A stretch of DNA of 64,000 bases from Acidobacteriota bacterium (GTDB lineage Bacteria > Acidobacteriota > Terriglobia > Bryobacterales > Bryobacteraceae): positions 40,780 through 104,779 of the forward strand of contig JAFDVS010000051.1 in assembly GCA_018268935.1 (NCBI GenBank), written 5' to 3'. A model generated the notes under the pieces. That model saw only the letters and a list, made by a program, of their open reading frames with translations. It ran no database searches and had not been told where the DNA came from. Made by a program: the position numbers and the translations under genes. Shown here in pieces: positions 44,132-53,168 of the stretch; the first letter of the stretch is position 1; the number at the start of each line of letters is the position of its first letter.

Positions 44132-46411
44132 ATGTCCCCGCGGTGCCTGCGATTCGCTACAACATTTGTCTTTGCCTTTGTTTTAACGCAGCATCCCTTG
44201 CCCGCCTCGGAGGAACTGGACCAGCGTCTCGCGCGCATCTTCAAAACGAAGGCCTTTGCGCCAAAGACGTTCGGCCCGGCACGCTGGATTCGCAATGGAT
44301 CGTCCTACACCACCGTCGAGCCTTCCACCTCCGTCGCCGGTGCCCGCGAGGTCGTCGAGTACGAAACTCTCAGCGGAAAACGAACCGTCCTGGTTAGCGC
44401 CGCGCAACTCACACCCTCCGGCGCAAAGCAGCCTCTTGCCATCGAAGAGTACGAGTGGGACCGCGAGATGGGCCAACTCCTCGTCTTCAACGAATCCAAG
44501 CGAACCTGGCGCACCAACACTCGTGGCAACTACTGGCTGCTCGATCGAAGCTCAGGCAATTGGCGTAAACTCGGCGGCGATGCGCCACCCTCATCGCTCA
44601 TGTTCGCCACCTTTGCCCCCGATACGAAATCCGTCTCCTATGTCCGCGACAACAATCTGTATCTCGAAGACGTCAAGACCGGCGCGATCCGCAAGCTCAC
44701 CTCCGATGGTTCCGCCAACATCGTCAACGGCAGTGGCGATTGGGTCTATGAAGAGGAATTGAACCTCCGCGATGCGGTTCGCTGGTCCCCCGATTCCCGT
44801 GCCCTCGCCTTCTGGCAATTCGACGAGAGCGAGGTGCAGCGCTTCACCATGATCAACAACACGGACTCGTTGTATCCGAAACTCACCGAGTTCCCTTATC
44901 CAAAAGCGGGAACGCGCAACCCAGCCGCGAAAATCGGCGTTGTAAGCGCTGCGGGCGGCCCTGTCCGCTGGATGCAGATTCCCGGCGATCCACGCGAGAA
45001 CTACATCTTTCGCGTCGATTGGGCGGACTCCCGAACGCTCGCAATCGGGCAGTTGAATCGCCGTCAGAATCGTGCCACGGTCTATCTCGCTGACGCCCAA
45101 TCCGGCGAGGCGAAGGCCTTGTTTCGCGACGAAGACGACGCCTGGATCGACGTCCCGGAAAGCGCCGGCGCTGCTCTTGGCCTGGAGAGCTTCCAATGGG
45201 TCCGCGCCCGCAAGGATTTCCTCTGGCTCAGCGAACGCGACGGTTGGCGCCGCGTCTATCGCGTCCCCCTCGACGGCACTGCCCCAGCACCGGTATCCCC
45301 CCGTGCAGTGGATGCAATGGCGATCGCCGGCGTGGATGCCAGTAGCCAGTGGCTCTACTACATGGCTTCACCAGGGAACGCCACCGAACGCTACCTCTAT
45401 CGCGCTCCCCTCGATCGCCAAGCGGCAGCGGAACGTGTTGGCGCAGCCCTGCCCGCGGGCACGCACAAGTATCAGCTCTCACCGGATGCGCGATGGGCCT
45501 TTCATGTTTACTCCGCCTTGGACCATCCTCCCGTCACCGATCTCGTCCGGCTCCCCGGCCACGAACGCGTGCGCGTGCTCGAGGACAACGCCGCGCTGCG
45601 CGCCAATGTCTCATCCACTCTCACCCCGCCCGCGGAGTTCCTCCAGGTGAAGTTGCCGGATGGCGTCAGCCTCGACGGTTGGCTCATGAAACCACGGCGC
45701 TTCGACGCAGCAAAGAAGTATCCGGTGATTGTCTACGTCTACGGCGAGCCCTTCGGTTCTACTGCCTCGAACGCCTGGGGTGGAAACCGCGACCTGTTTC
45801 ACCGCGCCCTGGCCGAAGAGGGCTTCCTCGTTGTGAGCTTCGACAATCGAGGAACACCCCTCCCCAAAGGCCGGGCATGGCGAAAGGCCGTCAATGGCGC
45901 CATCGGTGTCCTCAGCACCAGGGATCAAACCGAAGCGGTGCTCGCGCTCGCCAAGGATCGGTCCTATGTGGATCTCTCACGCGTCGGAGTCTGGGGGTGG
46001 AGCGGCGGCGGCACCAACACGCTCAACCTCATGTTCCGTTCACCAGACGTATTCCGCGTCGGTGTTTCGGTCGCTCCGGTGCCCGATCAGCGTCTTTACG
46101 ACACCATCTATCAGGAGCGCTACATGGGCACTCCCGAAGAAAATCCCGCGGGCTACAGCAGCGCATCGGCCATCCACTTTGCCGAAGGGCTGCGCGGTCG
46201 TCTGCTGTTGATGCACGGAAGCGGAGATGACAACGTGCACTATCAGGGCACCGAGCGGCTCGTGAATCGCTTGATCGAGTTGGGCAAGGAGTTCGATCTC
46301 ATGACCTATCCCAATCGCTCCCATGCCATCTCGGAAGGCGATGGCACCTCGCTCGATGTCTACAGCCGCATCGCCCGCTACTTCTCCCGGCACCTTCTGC
46401 CGGCACGATAG
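44132..46411 (+). CDS. Dipeptidyl peptidase IV-like serine peptidase (S9B)
   Basis: 759 residues with a signal peptide (to about 26). The propeller domain contains GDWVYEEELNLRDAVRWSPDS, the double-Glu motif. The hydrolase domain has Ser624 in GWSGGG, Asp699 in GSGDDNVHY and His731 in RSHAIS; the spacing from Ser to Asp (75) and His (107) is the same as in the paralogue at 10188-12329. It should remove dipeptides from peptides in the periplasm. Divergent from a TonB receptor. Confidence 0.93.
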   Translation: MSPRCLRFATTFVFAFVLTQHPLPASEELDQRLARIFKTKAFAPKTFGPARWIRNGSSYTTVEPSTSVAGAREVVEYETLSGKRTVLVSAAQLTPSGAKQPLAIEEYEWDREMGQLLVFNESKRTWRTNTRGNYWLLDRSSGNWRKLGGDAPPSSLMFATFAPDTKSVSYVRDNNLYLEDVKTGAIRKLTSDGSANIVNGSGDWVYEEELNLRDAVRWSPDSRALAFWQFDESEVQRFTMINNTDSLYPKLTEFPYPKAGTRNPAAKIGVVSAAGGPVRWMQIPGDPRENYIFRVDWADSRTLAIGQLNRRQNRATVYLADAQSGEAKALFRDEDDAWIDVPESAGAALGLESFQWVRARKDFLWLSERDGWRRVYRVPLDGTAPAPVSPRAVDAMAIAGVDASSQWLYYMASPGNATERYLYRAPLDRQAAAERVGAALPAGTHKYQLSPDARWAFHVYSALDHPPVTDLVRLPGHERVRVLEDNAALRANVSSTLTPPAEFLQVKLPDGVSLDGWLMKPRRFDAAKKYPVIVYVYGEPFGSTASNAWGGNRDLFHRALAEEGFLVVSFDNRGTPLPKGRAWRKAVNGAIGVLSTRDQTEAVLALAKDRSYVDLSRVGVWGWSGGGTNTLNLMFRSPDVFRVGVSVAPVPDQRLYDTIYQERYMGTPEENPAGYSSASAIHFAEGLRGRLLLMHGSGDDNVHYQGTERLVNRLIELGKEFDLMTYPNRSHAISEGDGTSLDVYSRIARYFSRHLLPAR

Positions 46412-46420
46412 CCTGGGGGG

Positions 46421-46449
46421 TTGTGCCCGGCCGCTCCGGGGCGTATACT
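46421..46449 (+). promoter_or_regulatory. Candidate promoter of the succinate dehydrogenase operon
   Basis: TTGTGC (46421-46426), 17 nt, TATACT (46444-46449). The -10 is good (5 of 6) and the -35 weak (3 of 6). It leaves a leader of about 130 nt before the chosen sdhC start. That leader (about 46457-46589) shows no riboswitch or clear hairpin to my eye. Confidence 0.45.
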
Positions 46450-46589
46450 GACGAAACCTCAAAACTGGGATCTCAGTCCTCCTTGGGGCACTTTCGTGAC
46501 GAAAGGAGATGCAAGCACTCCGGTTCGTTTTTCCTCCGCTTCCCGCGGCTTGGAAACACTTATCCATCAACCCCCGCTTCTGCAATTCT

Positions 46590-47375
46590 ATGGCTGCTCC
46601 TGACATCCCCCTCAAGAACAACCGATTTGGGCAGACCGCTCGAAGAGACCGCTGGTGGGCCTCTCCGCTTGCTGTGTTCCTCGGTTTTGGCTTGTTCCTC
46701 GTGTATGCAAACTGGGCCGCGTTCCAGAATGAACACTACACCTACGGGCCCTACATCTCGCCGTTTTATTCGCCCGAACTGTTCGGCAGTTCCCCCCACG
46801 CCATCTTCGGGCCGAAACCAGACTGGTATCCCAGTTTTCTCCCGTTCTCTCCGGCCTTCTTCATCCTCTGGATCCCTGGGCTCTTCCGCTTCACCTGTTA
46901 CTACTACCGCGGCGCCTATTACAAGGCCTTCTGGGCCGATCCGCCCGCCTGTGCTGTGGGTGAGCCCCGCAAAACGTATCTGGGCGAAAAGTCACTCCCT
47001 CTGATCGCCCAGAACTTCCACCGCTATTTCCTCCGCCTGTCCTATCCCGTGTGGGGCTTCCTCGCCTACGACGTGTGGAAAGCCATGTGGTTTGAAGATG
47101 GCTTCGGCATCGGTTTAGGTACGTTGATCCTCGCCGTCAACGTGGTGCTCATCGGCGGATACGTCTTCGGATGCCATGCCTTCCGGCATTTGTCCGGCGG
47201 CACGTTCGATCAGTTTTCGAAGCACCCCGTGCGCACGCAGCTCTATGACTGCGTGAGTTGTCTCAATAGCAATCACAAGAAGTGGGCCTGGGCCAGCCTG
47301 TTCTCAGTCGGATTCTCCGACATCTATGTGCGGCTTTGCTCGATGGGCGTTTGGACCGACTGGAGAATCCTGTAA
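46590..47375 (+). CDS. Succinate dehydrogenase membrane anchor (cytochrome b-like)
   Basis: 261 residues from MAAPDIPLKNNRFG. About five TM segments: 24-42, 88-106, 148-165, 176-196 and 233-252. His144, His196 and His200 sit at TM edges and are candidate heme ligands. No separate SdhD exists, so this looks like a single-subunit anchor. It overlaps sdhA by one base (TAATG). An upstream in-frame ATG at 46509 would add 27 residues with no family resemblance and is rejected, although no Shine-Dalgarno precedes ATG 46590. It should pass electrons from SdhB to quinone. Confidence 0.85.
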   Translation: MAAPDIPLKNNRFGQTARRDRWWASPLAVFLGFGLFLVYANWAAFQNEHYTYGPYISPFYSPELFGSSPHAIFGPKPDWYPSFLPFSPAFFILWIPGLFRFTCYYYRGAYYKAFWADPPACAVGEPRKTYLGEKSLPLIAQNFHRYFLRLSYPVWGFLAYDVWKAMWFEDGFGIGLGTLILAVNVVLIGGYVFGCHAFRHLSGGTFDQFSKHPVRTQLYDCVSCLNSNHKKWAWASLFSVGFSDIYVRLCSMGVWTDWRIL

Positions 47376-49189
47376 TGGCCGAATATCGAACTCATCCATA
47401 CGACGTGCTGGTCATTGGCGCGGGCGGCGCGGGTCTCCGTGCCGCCATTGAGGCCGCTGCATCAGGCGTGAAAGTGGGCGTCGTATGCAAATCCCTTTTG
47501 GGCAAAGCCCACACCGTAATGGCGGAAGGCGGCGTAGCCGCGGCCATGGCCAACGTCGACGATCGCGATAACTGGCGCGTCCACTTCGCCGACACCATGC
47601 GCGGCGGCCAGTACCTCAACAACTGGCGCATGGCCGAATTGCATGCCAGGGAAGCCCCCGACCGTGTCCGCGAGTTAGAAGCTTGGGGCGCCCTCTTTGA
47701 CCGCACCCGTGACGGCAAAATCCTCCAGCGCAACTTCGGAGGCCACCGTTACCCTCGCCTCGCCCACGTCGGTGACCGCACCGGTTTGGAGATGATCCGC
47801 ACCCTCCAGGATCACGGCATCCACAGCGGCATGGAAGTGCACATGGAATGCACTGTGCTCAGCCTGCTCCTCGATGGCGGGCGCGTCGCCGGCGCCTTCG
47901 GCTACGACCGCGAAAAAGGCCATTTCATCCTTTGGCCGGCGAAAGCCGTCGTCCTCGCCACAGGCGGTGTCGGCCGCGCCTTCAAAATCTCCAGCAACAG
48001 TTGGGAGTACACCGGCGATGGCCATGCGCTCGCCTACCGCGCCGGAGCCGAACTGCTCGACATGGAGTTCGTGCAGTTTCATCCCACCGGCATGGTGTGG
48101 CCCATCAGCGTGCGCGGAATCCTCGTCACGGAGGGCGTCCGCGGAGAAGGCGGTGTGTTGCGCAACAGCGAAGGCAAGCGCTTCATGTTCGACGATATCC
48201 CCGACAACTACAAGAGCCAGACAGCCGACTCCGAAGAGGAAGGCTGGCGCTACACGCAAGGCGACAAGAATGCCCGCCGCCCGCCTGAGTTGCTCACCCG
48301 CGATCACGTCGCCCGCTGCATCAATCGCGAAGTGAAAGCAGGGCGGGGAAGCCCGCATGGCGGCGTCTTCCTCGACATCGCCTGGATCAAACAGCACATC
48401 CCCAAAGCCGCCGATCACATCAAGCGCAAGCTCCCCAGCATGTACCACCAGTTCAAGCAACTCGCCGACATCGACATCACGAAAGAGCCCATGGAAGTCG
48501 GCCCTACGACGCATTACATGATGGGCGGCGTCAAAGTCGACGGCGATTCGCAGATGTCTACCGTGCCGGGCCTGTTCGCCGCCGGCGAAGTCGCCGCTGG
48601 CTTGCATGGAGCAAATCGCCTCGGCGGCAATTCGCTCTCTGACCTCATTGTCTTCGGCAAGCGCGCCGGACAGTACGCCGCCGAGTTCGCCAAAGCCAAC
48701 GGCGCAGCCGCGGTGGATGATGCACAGGTGCAGGCCGCCGCCAGGAAAGCGCTCGCCCCCTTTGAGCGCGGTCCCGAAGCAGAGAACCCTTACAAGATCC
48801 AGTACGACTTGCAGGACTCCATGCAGTCGCTGGTGGGCATTGTCCGCATGGAGGGCGAGATGCAGCAGGCCTTGGACGTGATCGCAAAGTTGAATGCGCG
48901 TGCGGCAAAAGCAGGCATCGACGGCAACCGCATGTACAACAACGGCTGGCACACCGCCATGGACCTGGAGAACATGCTCACCGTGTCGGAGGCGATCACT
49001 CGCGCCGCCCTCTTGCGCAGAGAGAGCCGTGGCGCGCAGTTCCGCGACGACTATCCCGATAAAGATCCCGATTGGGGTAAGCACAACATCATCGTCAAAC
49101 GCGATGGGGACGGGCAAATGGAGATTGAGAAACGCCCCGTAAAGCCCCTTCCCGATGAGCTGAAGCAGATTATCGAGGAGATGAAATAG
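47375..49189 (+). CDS. sdhA: Succinate dehydrogenase/fumarate reductase flavoprotein subunit
   Basis: 604 residues from MAEYRTHPYD. FAD-binding VLVIGAGGAGLRAA (11-24); His46 in KAHTVMAEGG is the likely covalent FAD attachment site. The active-site region reads FVQFHPTGM, and the substrate-binding loop is LVTEGVRGEGG. The C-terminal domain holds GANRLGGNSLSDLIVFG. It oxidises succinate to fumarate on the cytoplasmic side of the membrane. Middle gene of a three-gene operon with the membrane anchor (1-nt overlap) and sdhB (start directly after the stop). Confidence 0.96.
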   Translation: MAEYRTHPYDVLVIGAGGAGLRAAIEAAASGVKVGVVCKSLLGKAHTVMAEGGVAAAMANVDDRDNWRVHFADTMRGGQYLNNWRMAELHAREAPDRVRELEAWGALFDRTRDGKILQRNFGGHRYPRLAHVGDRTGLEMIRTLQDHGIHSGMEVHMECTVLSLLLDGGRVAGAFGYDREKGHFILWPAKAVVLATGGVGRAFKISSNSWEYTGDGHALAYRAGAELLDMEFVQFHPTGMVWPISVRGILVTEGVRGEGGVLRNSEGKRFMFDDIPDNYKSQTADSEEEGWRYTQGDKNARRPPELLTRDHVARCINREVKAGRGSPHGGVFLDIAWIKQHIPKAADHIKRKLPSMYHQFKQLADIDITKEPMEVGPTTHYMMGGVKVDGDSQMSTVPGLFAAGEVAAGLHGANRLGGNSLSDLIVFGKRAGQYAAEFAKANGAAAVDDAQVQAAARKALAPFERGPEAENPYKIQYDLQDSMQSLVGIVRMEGEMQQALDVIAKLNARAAKAGIDGNRMYNNGWHTAMDLENMLTVSEAITRAALLRRESRGAQFRDDYPDKDPDWGKHNIIVKRDGDGQMEIEKRPVKPLPDELKQIIEEMK

Positions 49190-49927
49190 ATGGCGCAGCA
49201 GGCACTATTCCGCATCTGGCGAGGCGATGCCAACGGCGGGAAATTCGTCGATTACAAAACCGAAGTGGACGACGGCATGGTGGTGCTCGATGTCGTCCAC
49301 CGCATCCAGGCGCAGCAGGCGCCTGATCTGGCTGTGCGATGGAATTGCAAAGCCGGCAAGTGCGGCTCATGCTCAGCCGAAGTGAACGGAATGCCGCGCC
49401 TGATGTGTATGACGCGGCTCAGCGAGATCAACCTCGACATGCCCGTCATCGTCGAGCCCATGCACACCTTCCCCTCCATTCGCGATCTCGTTACCGACGT
49501 CAAGTGGAACTTCGCCGCAAAGAGAAAAATCAAAAAGTTCCGCCCGCGCTCTCCCGACGCAGAAGACGGTACCTGGCGCATGCAGCAGAAAGATGTCGAC
49601 CGCGTCCAGGAGTTCCGCAAATGCATCGAGTGCTTCCTCTGCCAGGACGTCTGCCACGTCCTGCGCGACCACCAGAAGCACGAGGAGTTCATCGGCCCGC
49701 GCTTGTTCGTCTACACCGCGGCTCTCGAGATGCATCCCCTCGATACCGAGGATCGCATTCCGGAACTCAAAGAGAAGTACAGCATCGGCTACTGCAACAT
49801 CACAACCTGTTGCCGTCAGGTGTGTCCGGAGTCGATTACCATTACGGAGAATGCGATCATCCCGCTGAAGGAGAGAGTGGTGGATCGGTACTTCGATCCG
49901 CTGAAACATTTGTTCAATATCTTGTAG
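49190..49927 (+). CDS. sdhB: Succinate dehydrogenase/fumarate reductase iron-sulfur subunit
   Basis: 245 residues. Cluster ligands are all visible: [2Fe-2S] Cys53, Cys58, Cys61 and Cys73 (CKAGKCGSC...C); then Cys145, Cys148, Cys151 (CIECFLC) and Cys155; then Cys202, Cys208 and Cys212 (YCNITTCCRQVCPE). The Pro normally following the fourth Cys of the middle group is replaced (CHV). Carries electrons from FAD to the quinone site. Its ATG follows the sdhA stop directly. Confidence 0.96.
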   Translation: MAQQALFRIWRGDANGGKFVDYKTEVDDGMVVLDVVHRIQAQQAPDLAVRWNCKAGKCGSCSAEVNGMPRLMCMTRLSEINLDMPVIVEPMHTFPSIRDLVTDVKWNFAAKRKIKKFRPRSPDAEDGTWRMQQKDVDRVQEFRKCIECFLCQDVCHVLRDHQKHEEFIGPRLFVYTAALEMHPLDTEDRIPELKEKYSIGYCNITTCCRQVCPESITITENAIIPLKERVVDRYFDPLKHLFNIL

Positions 49928-49945
49928 GGTCCTCAAGGAGGCTCC

Positions 49946-50446
49946 ATGTTCGCGCTGAAACCGATCTCGCAAGCAAGCGTTCCCAGCGCTCTGGCCAAAG
50001 CCGAGCGTTACCGTTTACTCAATGAGCCCAGCGAAGCGGAGAGCATTTGCCGCGATGTGCTGGATGTGGACCCGAAGCATCAGCAGGCGCGCATCAGCCT
50101 TGTGCTCGCCCTTACCGATCAGATCCCCGAGGATTCGCGCGCCTTCGGCGAAGCCATCGCGAACACGGCCCACCTCGACGATGCCTATGACCGCGCCTAT
50201 TACGCCGGCATCGCCTGGGAACGGCGCGCGCGCGCGAGGCTCCACACAGGTGGTCACGATTCCCATCACCAGGCCTACGACTGGATTGTCCGTGCCATGC
50301 AGTTGTTTGAAGGCGCAGAAAAATTGAAGGCCGAAGGCAATGACGACGCCGTGCTGCGCTGGAACACTTGTGTTCGGATGCTGCAGGAGCATCGCGAACT
50401 CGGTCCTCGCGCACAGGAAGCGAGCGAGGCGATTCTTTCGGAGTAA
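49946..50446 (+). CDS. TPR-like protein of unknown function
   Basis: 166 residues, soluble. Helical repeats at about 15-60 (AKAERYRLLNEPSEAESICRDVLDVDPKHQQARISL) match a TPR pair; the rest is helical with a His-rich turn (TGGHDSHHQAYDW). A strong AAGGAGG lies 5 nt before ATG, 18 bp after sdhB, so it is probably co-transcribed with the succinate dehydrogenase genes. It may be an assembly or accessory factor, but nothing proves it. Confidence 0.82.
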   Translation: MFALKPISQASVPSALAKAERYRLLNEPSEAESICRDVLDVDPKHQQARISLVLALTDQIPEDSRAFGEAIANTAHLDDAYDRAYYAGIAWERRARARLHTGGHDSHHQAYDWIVRAMQLFEGAEKLKAEGNDDAVLRWNTCVRMLQEHRELGPRAQEASEAILSE

Positions 50447-50462
50447 TCGGTATTCTGGTTGG

Positions 50463-51383
50463 ATGAGTGTTGTTACCTGGCTGCTTCTCGCCGCTTCATG
50501 CCTGGAAGCGCAGAGTCATTACGTGTTCTTCAACCGCGATCGCCAGCGCATTCGTGAAACCTCGTTTCTGCAGGCTCGCGGCGTGGCTGGCGCGCAGTTG
50601 AAGTACACCTGGCGGGAGTTGGAGCCGAAGCGCGGCGAGTTTGATTTCGCTGCCATACGCGCAGACCTGGAGTTCTTGAACGCGCGGGGAAAGCGCCTGT
50701 TTGTGCAACTCCAGGACTCCTCCTTCGATGACCGGATTGTGAATGTGCCGGATTACCTGCGCCCCTCCGGAGTTGTGAGGCAGTTCCTCGAACAGGATGG
50801 AAAGCGTGTGCCGGATGGCTGGGTGGCGCGCCGTTGGGATGCATCCGTTCGCGCCCGGTTCCACCTCCTCTTAGCCGCCTTGGGCAAGGAGTTCGATGGC
50901 AGGATTGCGGGCATCAATCTGCCGGAAACTTCGATTGGAGTGACCGAGGCGGAGTTCTCACCGCCCGCCTATCGCGATGCGGTCCTGGATAATCTGCGCG
51001 CGTTGACGAAGGCTTTCCCACGCTCGGTGGCGATGCAGTACGCGAACTTCATGCCCGGAGAATGGTTGCCTGGCGAGGACAGGGGCTATTTGCGTTCGGT
51101 GTACGAAGAAGCCATGAAGCTGGGCGTTGGCGTAGGCGGTCCCGATTTGTTGCCGAAGCGCAAAGGGCAACTCGCCCATGCCTATCCATTGATCCGGAAG
51201 GCCGCGGGAAAAGTACCCACGGGAATTGCGGTGCAGGAGGGCAACTATTCGCAAGGCAGCAGTGTGGAAGAATTACACCGTTTTGCCACCGAAACATTAC
51301 GGGTCGATTATGTTTTTTGGGGAGCGGAGGCTCCCTACTACCAGCGTGATGTGCTGCCCTTCCTCGCTGCACGCGCCAACTAG
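50463..51383 (+). CDS. Secreted TIM-barrel glycoside hydrolase-like protein
   Basis: 306 residues from MSVVTWLLLAASCLEAQ (signal peptide, cleavage after about 17). Strand/helix pattern of a (beta/alpha)8 barrel: GVAGAQLKYTWRELEPKRGEFDFAAI is the typical GH-A-like first strand with Trp-Arg-x-Leu-Glu. Later NLPETSIG and MQYANFMPGEW carry Glu residues that could be catalytic. The exact family is uncertain. The larger frame to 50340 overlaps the TPR gene and is not used. It ends one base before the stop of the convergent potD. Confidence 0.72.
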   Translation: MSVVTWLLLAASCLEAQSHYVFFNRDRQRIRETSFLQARGVAGAQLKYTWRELEPKRGEFDFAAIRADLEFLNARGKRLFVQLQDSSFDDRIVNVPDYLRPSGVVRQFLEQDGKRVPDGWVARRWDASVRARFHLLLAALGKEFDGRIAGINLPETSIGVTEAEFSPPAYRDAVLDNLRALTKAFPRSVAMQYANFMPGEWLPGEDRGYLRSVYEEAMKLGVGVGGPDLLPKRKGQLAHAYPLIRKAAGKVPTGIAVQEGNYSQGSSVEELHRFATETLRVDYVFWGAEAPYYQRDVLPFLAARAN

Positions 51384-51384
51384 C

Positions 51385-52410
51385 TCAGGAAGACTTAATC
51401 TCCGTCCATAGGCGGTCGCGCAGCTTCTGGGCTTCCCCGCTCAAAGGGGCGAACCACTCGCCCCGTTGCATGGTTGCCTCGTCCGGATATAACACCGGAT
51501 GATCGCGCAGCACAGGGGGCAACAACTCGCGCGCGCCCGCGTTGCACGTGCTTTCCAGCTTCACCTCCGCGATGCGCGCAGCCACCTTCGGCCGTGTCAG
51601 GTAGTTGATGAAAGCATGCGCCAGTTCCCGGCGCTTCGATTCTTTCAGGATAGTGATCGTGTCCGCGTATAGCGGATAACCTTCCCGCGGATAGACGAAC
51701 CGCAATCGCCCGCCGGCGCTCTCCATGGCCCGCATCGCCGTCGATCGCCACACCTGCGCAGCCATCAGCTCTCCCGCCACCAATTGATCGCGTACAATCT
51801 CGTTGACATAGGCCCTCAGCAGCGGCTTCTGCCTCGCGGCCTCGTCCTTCGCTCGGGCCAGTTCGCCGCGATCCTCTGAGTTGAGTGAGAACTTCAGTGC
51901 CTTCAGCGCTGCGCCCAGCACCTCCGCGGGGTCATCGAGCATCGTGATCTTGCCGCGCACGCGAGGCTGCCACAGATCGGACCATGCCTCGATGGGCGGC
52001 TGCAGGTTCGATTGATACAGAATCCCCGTCGCGCCCCACATGTACGGGATGCCGTAGCGAAGATCGGGGTCCCAATGCGGTTTCTGAAACCGTGCATCCA
52101 ACGTGCCGAGATTGTCCAGCTTGCTGTGATCGACTTCAGCAAGTAGACCCAGTTGAACCATGGGCGCGATGAAATAGTTAGCCGGAAAGACCACGTCCCA
52201 GCCGGAGTTGCCGCTCATCACGCGGGCCAGCATCTCCTCCGCGCTCTCATACACTCCGTAGCGCACTCGAACTCCGAACTCCCGCTCGAAACCGGGGATG
52301 GTCTCCGGAGCAACGTATTCGGTCCAGTTGAACACATTAAGCCGTTGCGCACCACCGCGCGAGCAGCCGGCAAGTCCGGGCACGCCCATCAGAAAAACGC
52401 GCCGGTTCAT
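51385..52410 (-). CDS. potD: Spermidine/putrescine-binding lipoprotein
   Basis: 341 residues. Lipobox LAGC with Cys16 after a short signal (MNRRVFLMGVPGLAG). Then LNVFNWTEYVAPETIPGFE, the classic PotD/PotF opening, and the two-lobe binding-protein fold including YGIPYMWGATGILYQ. Captures polyamines outside the inner membrane and delivers them to PotBC. Last gene of potABCD, overlapping potC by 4 nt. Confidence 0.93.
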   Translation of the reverse strand: MNRRVFLMGVPGLAGCSRGGAQRLNVFNWTEYVAPETIPGFEREFGVRVRYGVYESAEEMLARVMSGNSGWDVVFPANYFIAPMVQLGLLAEVDHSKLDNLGTLDARFQKPHWDPDLRYGIPYMWGATGILYQSNLQPPIEAWSDLWQPRVRGKITMLDDPAEVLGAALKALKFSLNSEDRGELARAKDEAARQKPLLRAYVNEIVRDQLVAGELMAAQVWRSTAMRAMESAGGRLRFVYPREGYPLYADTITILKESKRRELAHAFINYLTRPKVAARIAEVKLESTCNAGARELLPPVLRDHPVLYPDEATMQRGEWFAPLSGEAQKLRDRLWTEIKSS

Positions 52411-53168
52411 GCCTTGTGCTCCAACCTGCTGCTCAACAGGATCAACACACCGAGTCCAACCACAATCATCGTGGAGATGGCGTTCACCGCCGGGTTGAAG
52501 CCCTTGCGCGCCATCGCATAAATGACCATCGGCAGAGTCTCCGAATCAACCCCCGCCACAAGGCTCGTGATCACGAAGTCATCGAACGACGTGATGAACA
52601 CCAGCAGCGCCGCGGAGACAATTGCCGGAACGAGTTGCGGTAGCGTGACGCGGAAGAACGCTTCCCATTCCGTCGCGCCCAGATCCAGTGCGGCTTCTTC
52701 CAGCGAAGCGTCCATCGTGCGCAGGCGTGCCGCAACCACCGTGACCACATACGCGGTGCAGAACATCACGTGCGCCAGAATCACCGTGTGCATGCCGAGT
52801 TGCAGCCCCAGGTAACGAAACATCCATTGATACAGCGCCAGCAGCGCAATGCCAAGCACAATCTCCGGAGTCACCATGGAGAGATACAACGTCGAAGTCA
52901 TCCACAGCGAACTGCGCTTCCACAGGGCATAGGCGCACAGCGTGCCCACCGCCGTGGCCAGCACTGTGGCGGCGGTTCCGATGAGAAAGCTGTTCACTGT
53001 CGCTTCACCCAATTGCGAATCAGAGAAGGCAGCGTGATACCACGTGAACGAAAAGCTCTCCCAAGCGGTGAAGCGCGACGAATTGAAGCTGAACACGGCA
53101 AGCACGGCCAGCGGCAAATGCAGAAACACGTAGGCGGCGACGGCGTACAGCGACAGCCAGCGGCTCAT
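52407..53168 (-). CDS. potC: Spermidine/putrescine ABC transporter permease
   Basis: 253 residues from MSRWLSLYAV. Six TM helices and the EAA loop EEAALDLGATEWEAFFRVTLPQ (about 170-190) that docks on PotA. Overlaps potB by 4 nt upstream and potD by 4 nt downstream. The longer open frame to 53357 lies inside potB and is not coding. Confidence 0.93.
   Translation of the reverse strand: MSRWLSLYAVAAYVFLHLPLAVLAVFSFNSSRFTAWESFSFTWYHAAFSDSQLGEATVNSFLIGTAATVLATAVGTLCAYALWKRSSLWMTSTLYLSMVTPEIVLGIALLALYQWMFRYLGLQLGMHTVILAHVMFCTAYVVTVVAARLRTMDASLEEAALDLGATEWEAFFRVTLPQLVPAIVSAALLVFITSFDDFVITSLVAGVDSETLPMVIYAMARKGFNPAVNAISTMIVVGLGVLILLSSRLEHKA

Noticed and set aside
46555..46575. DnaA-box-like TTATCCA near the skew change
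   Set aside because: A single imperfect box, with no dnaA, dnaN, gyrB or parAB nearby; not enough for an origin.
46509..46589. Upstream ATG for the succinate dehydrogenase anchor
   Set aside because: The extra 27 residues look like translated leader DNA and have no membrane or family features.
47675..49117. 480-codon minus-strand frame opposite sdhA
   Set aside because: Antisense shadow; sdhA is certain from its motifs.
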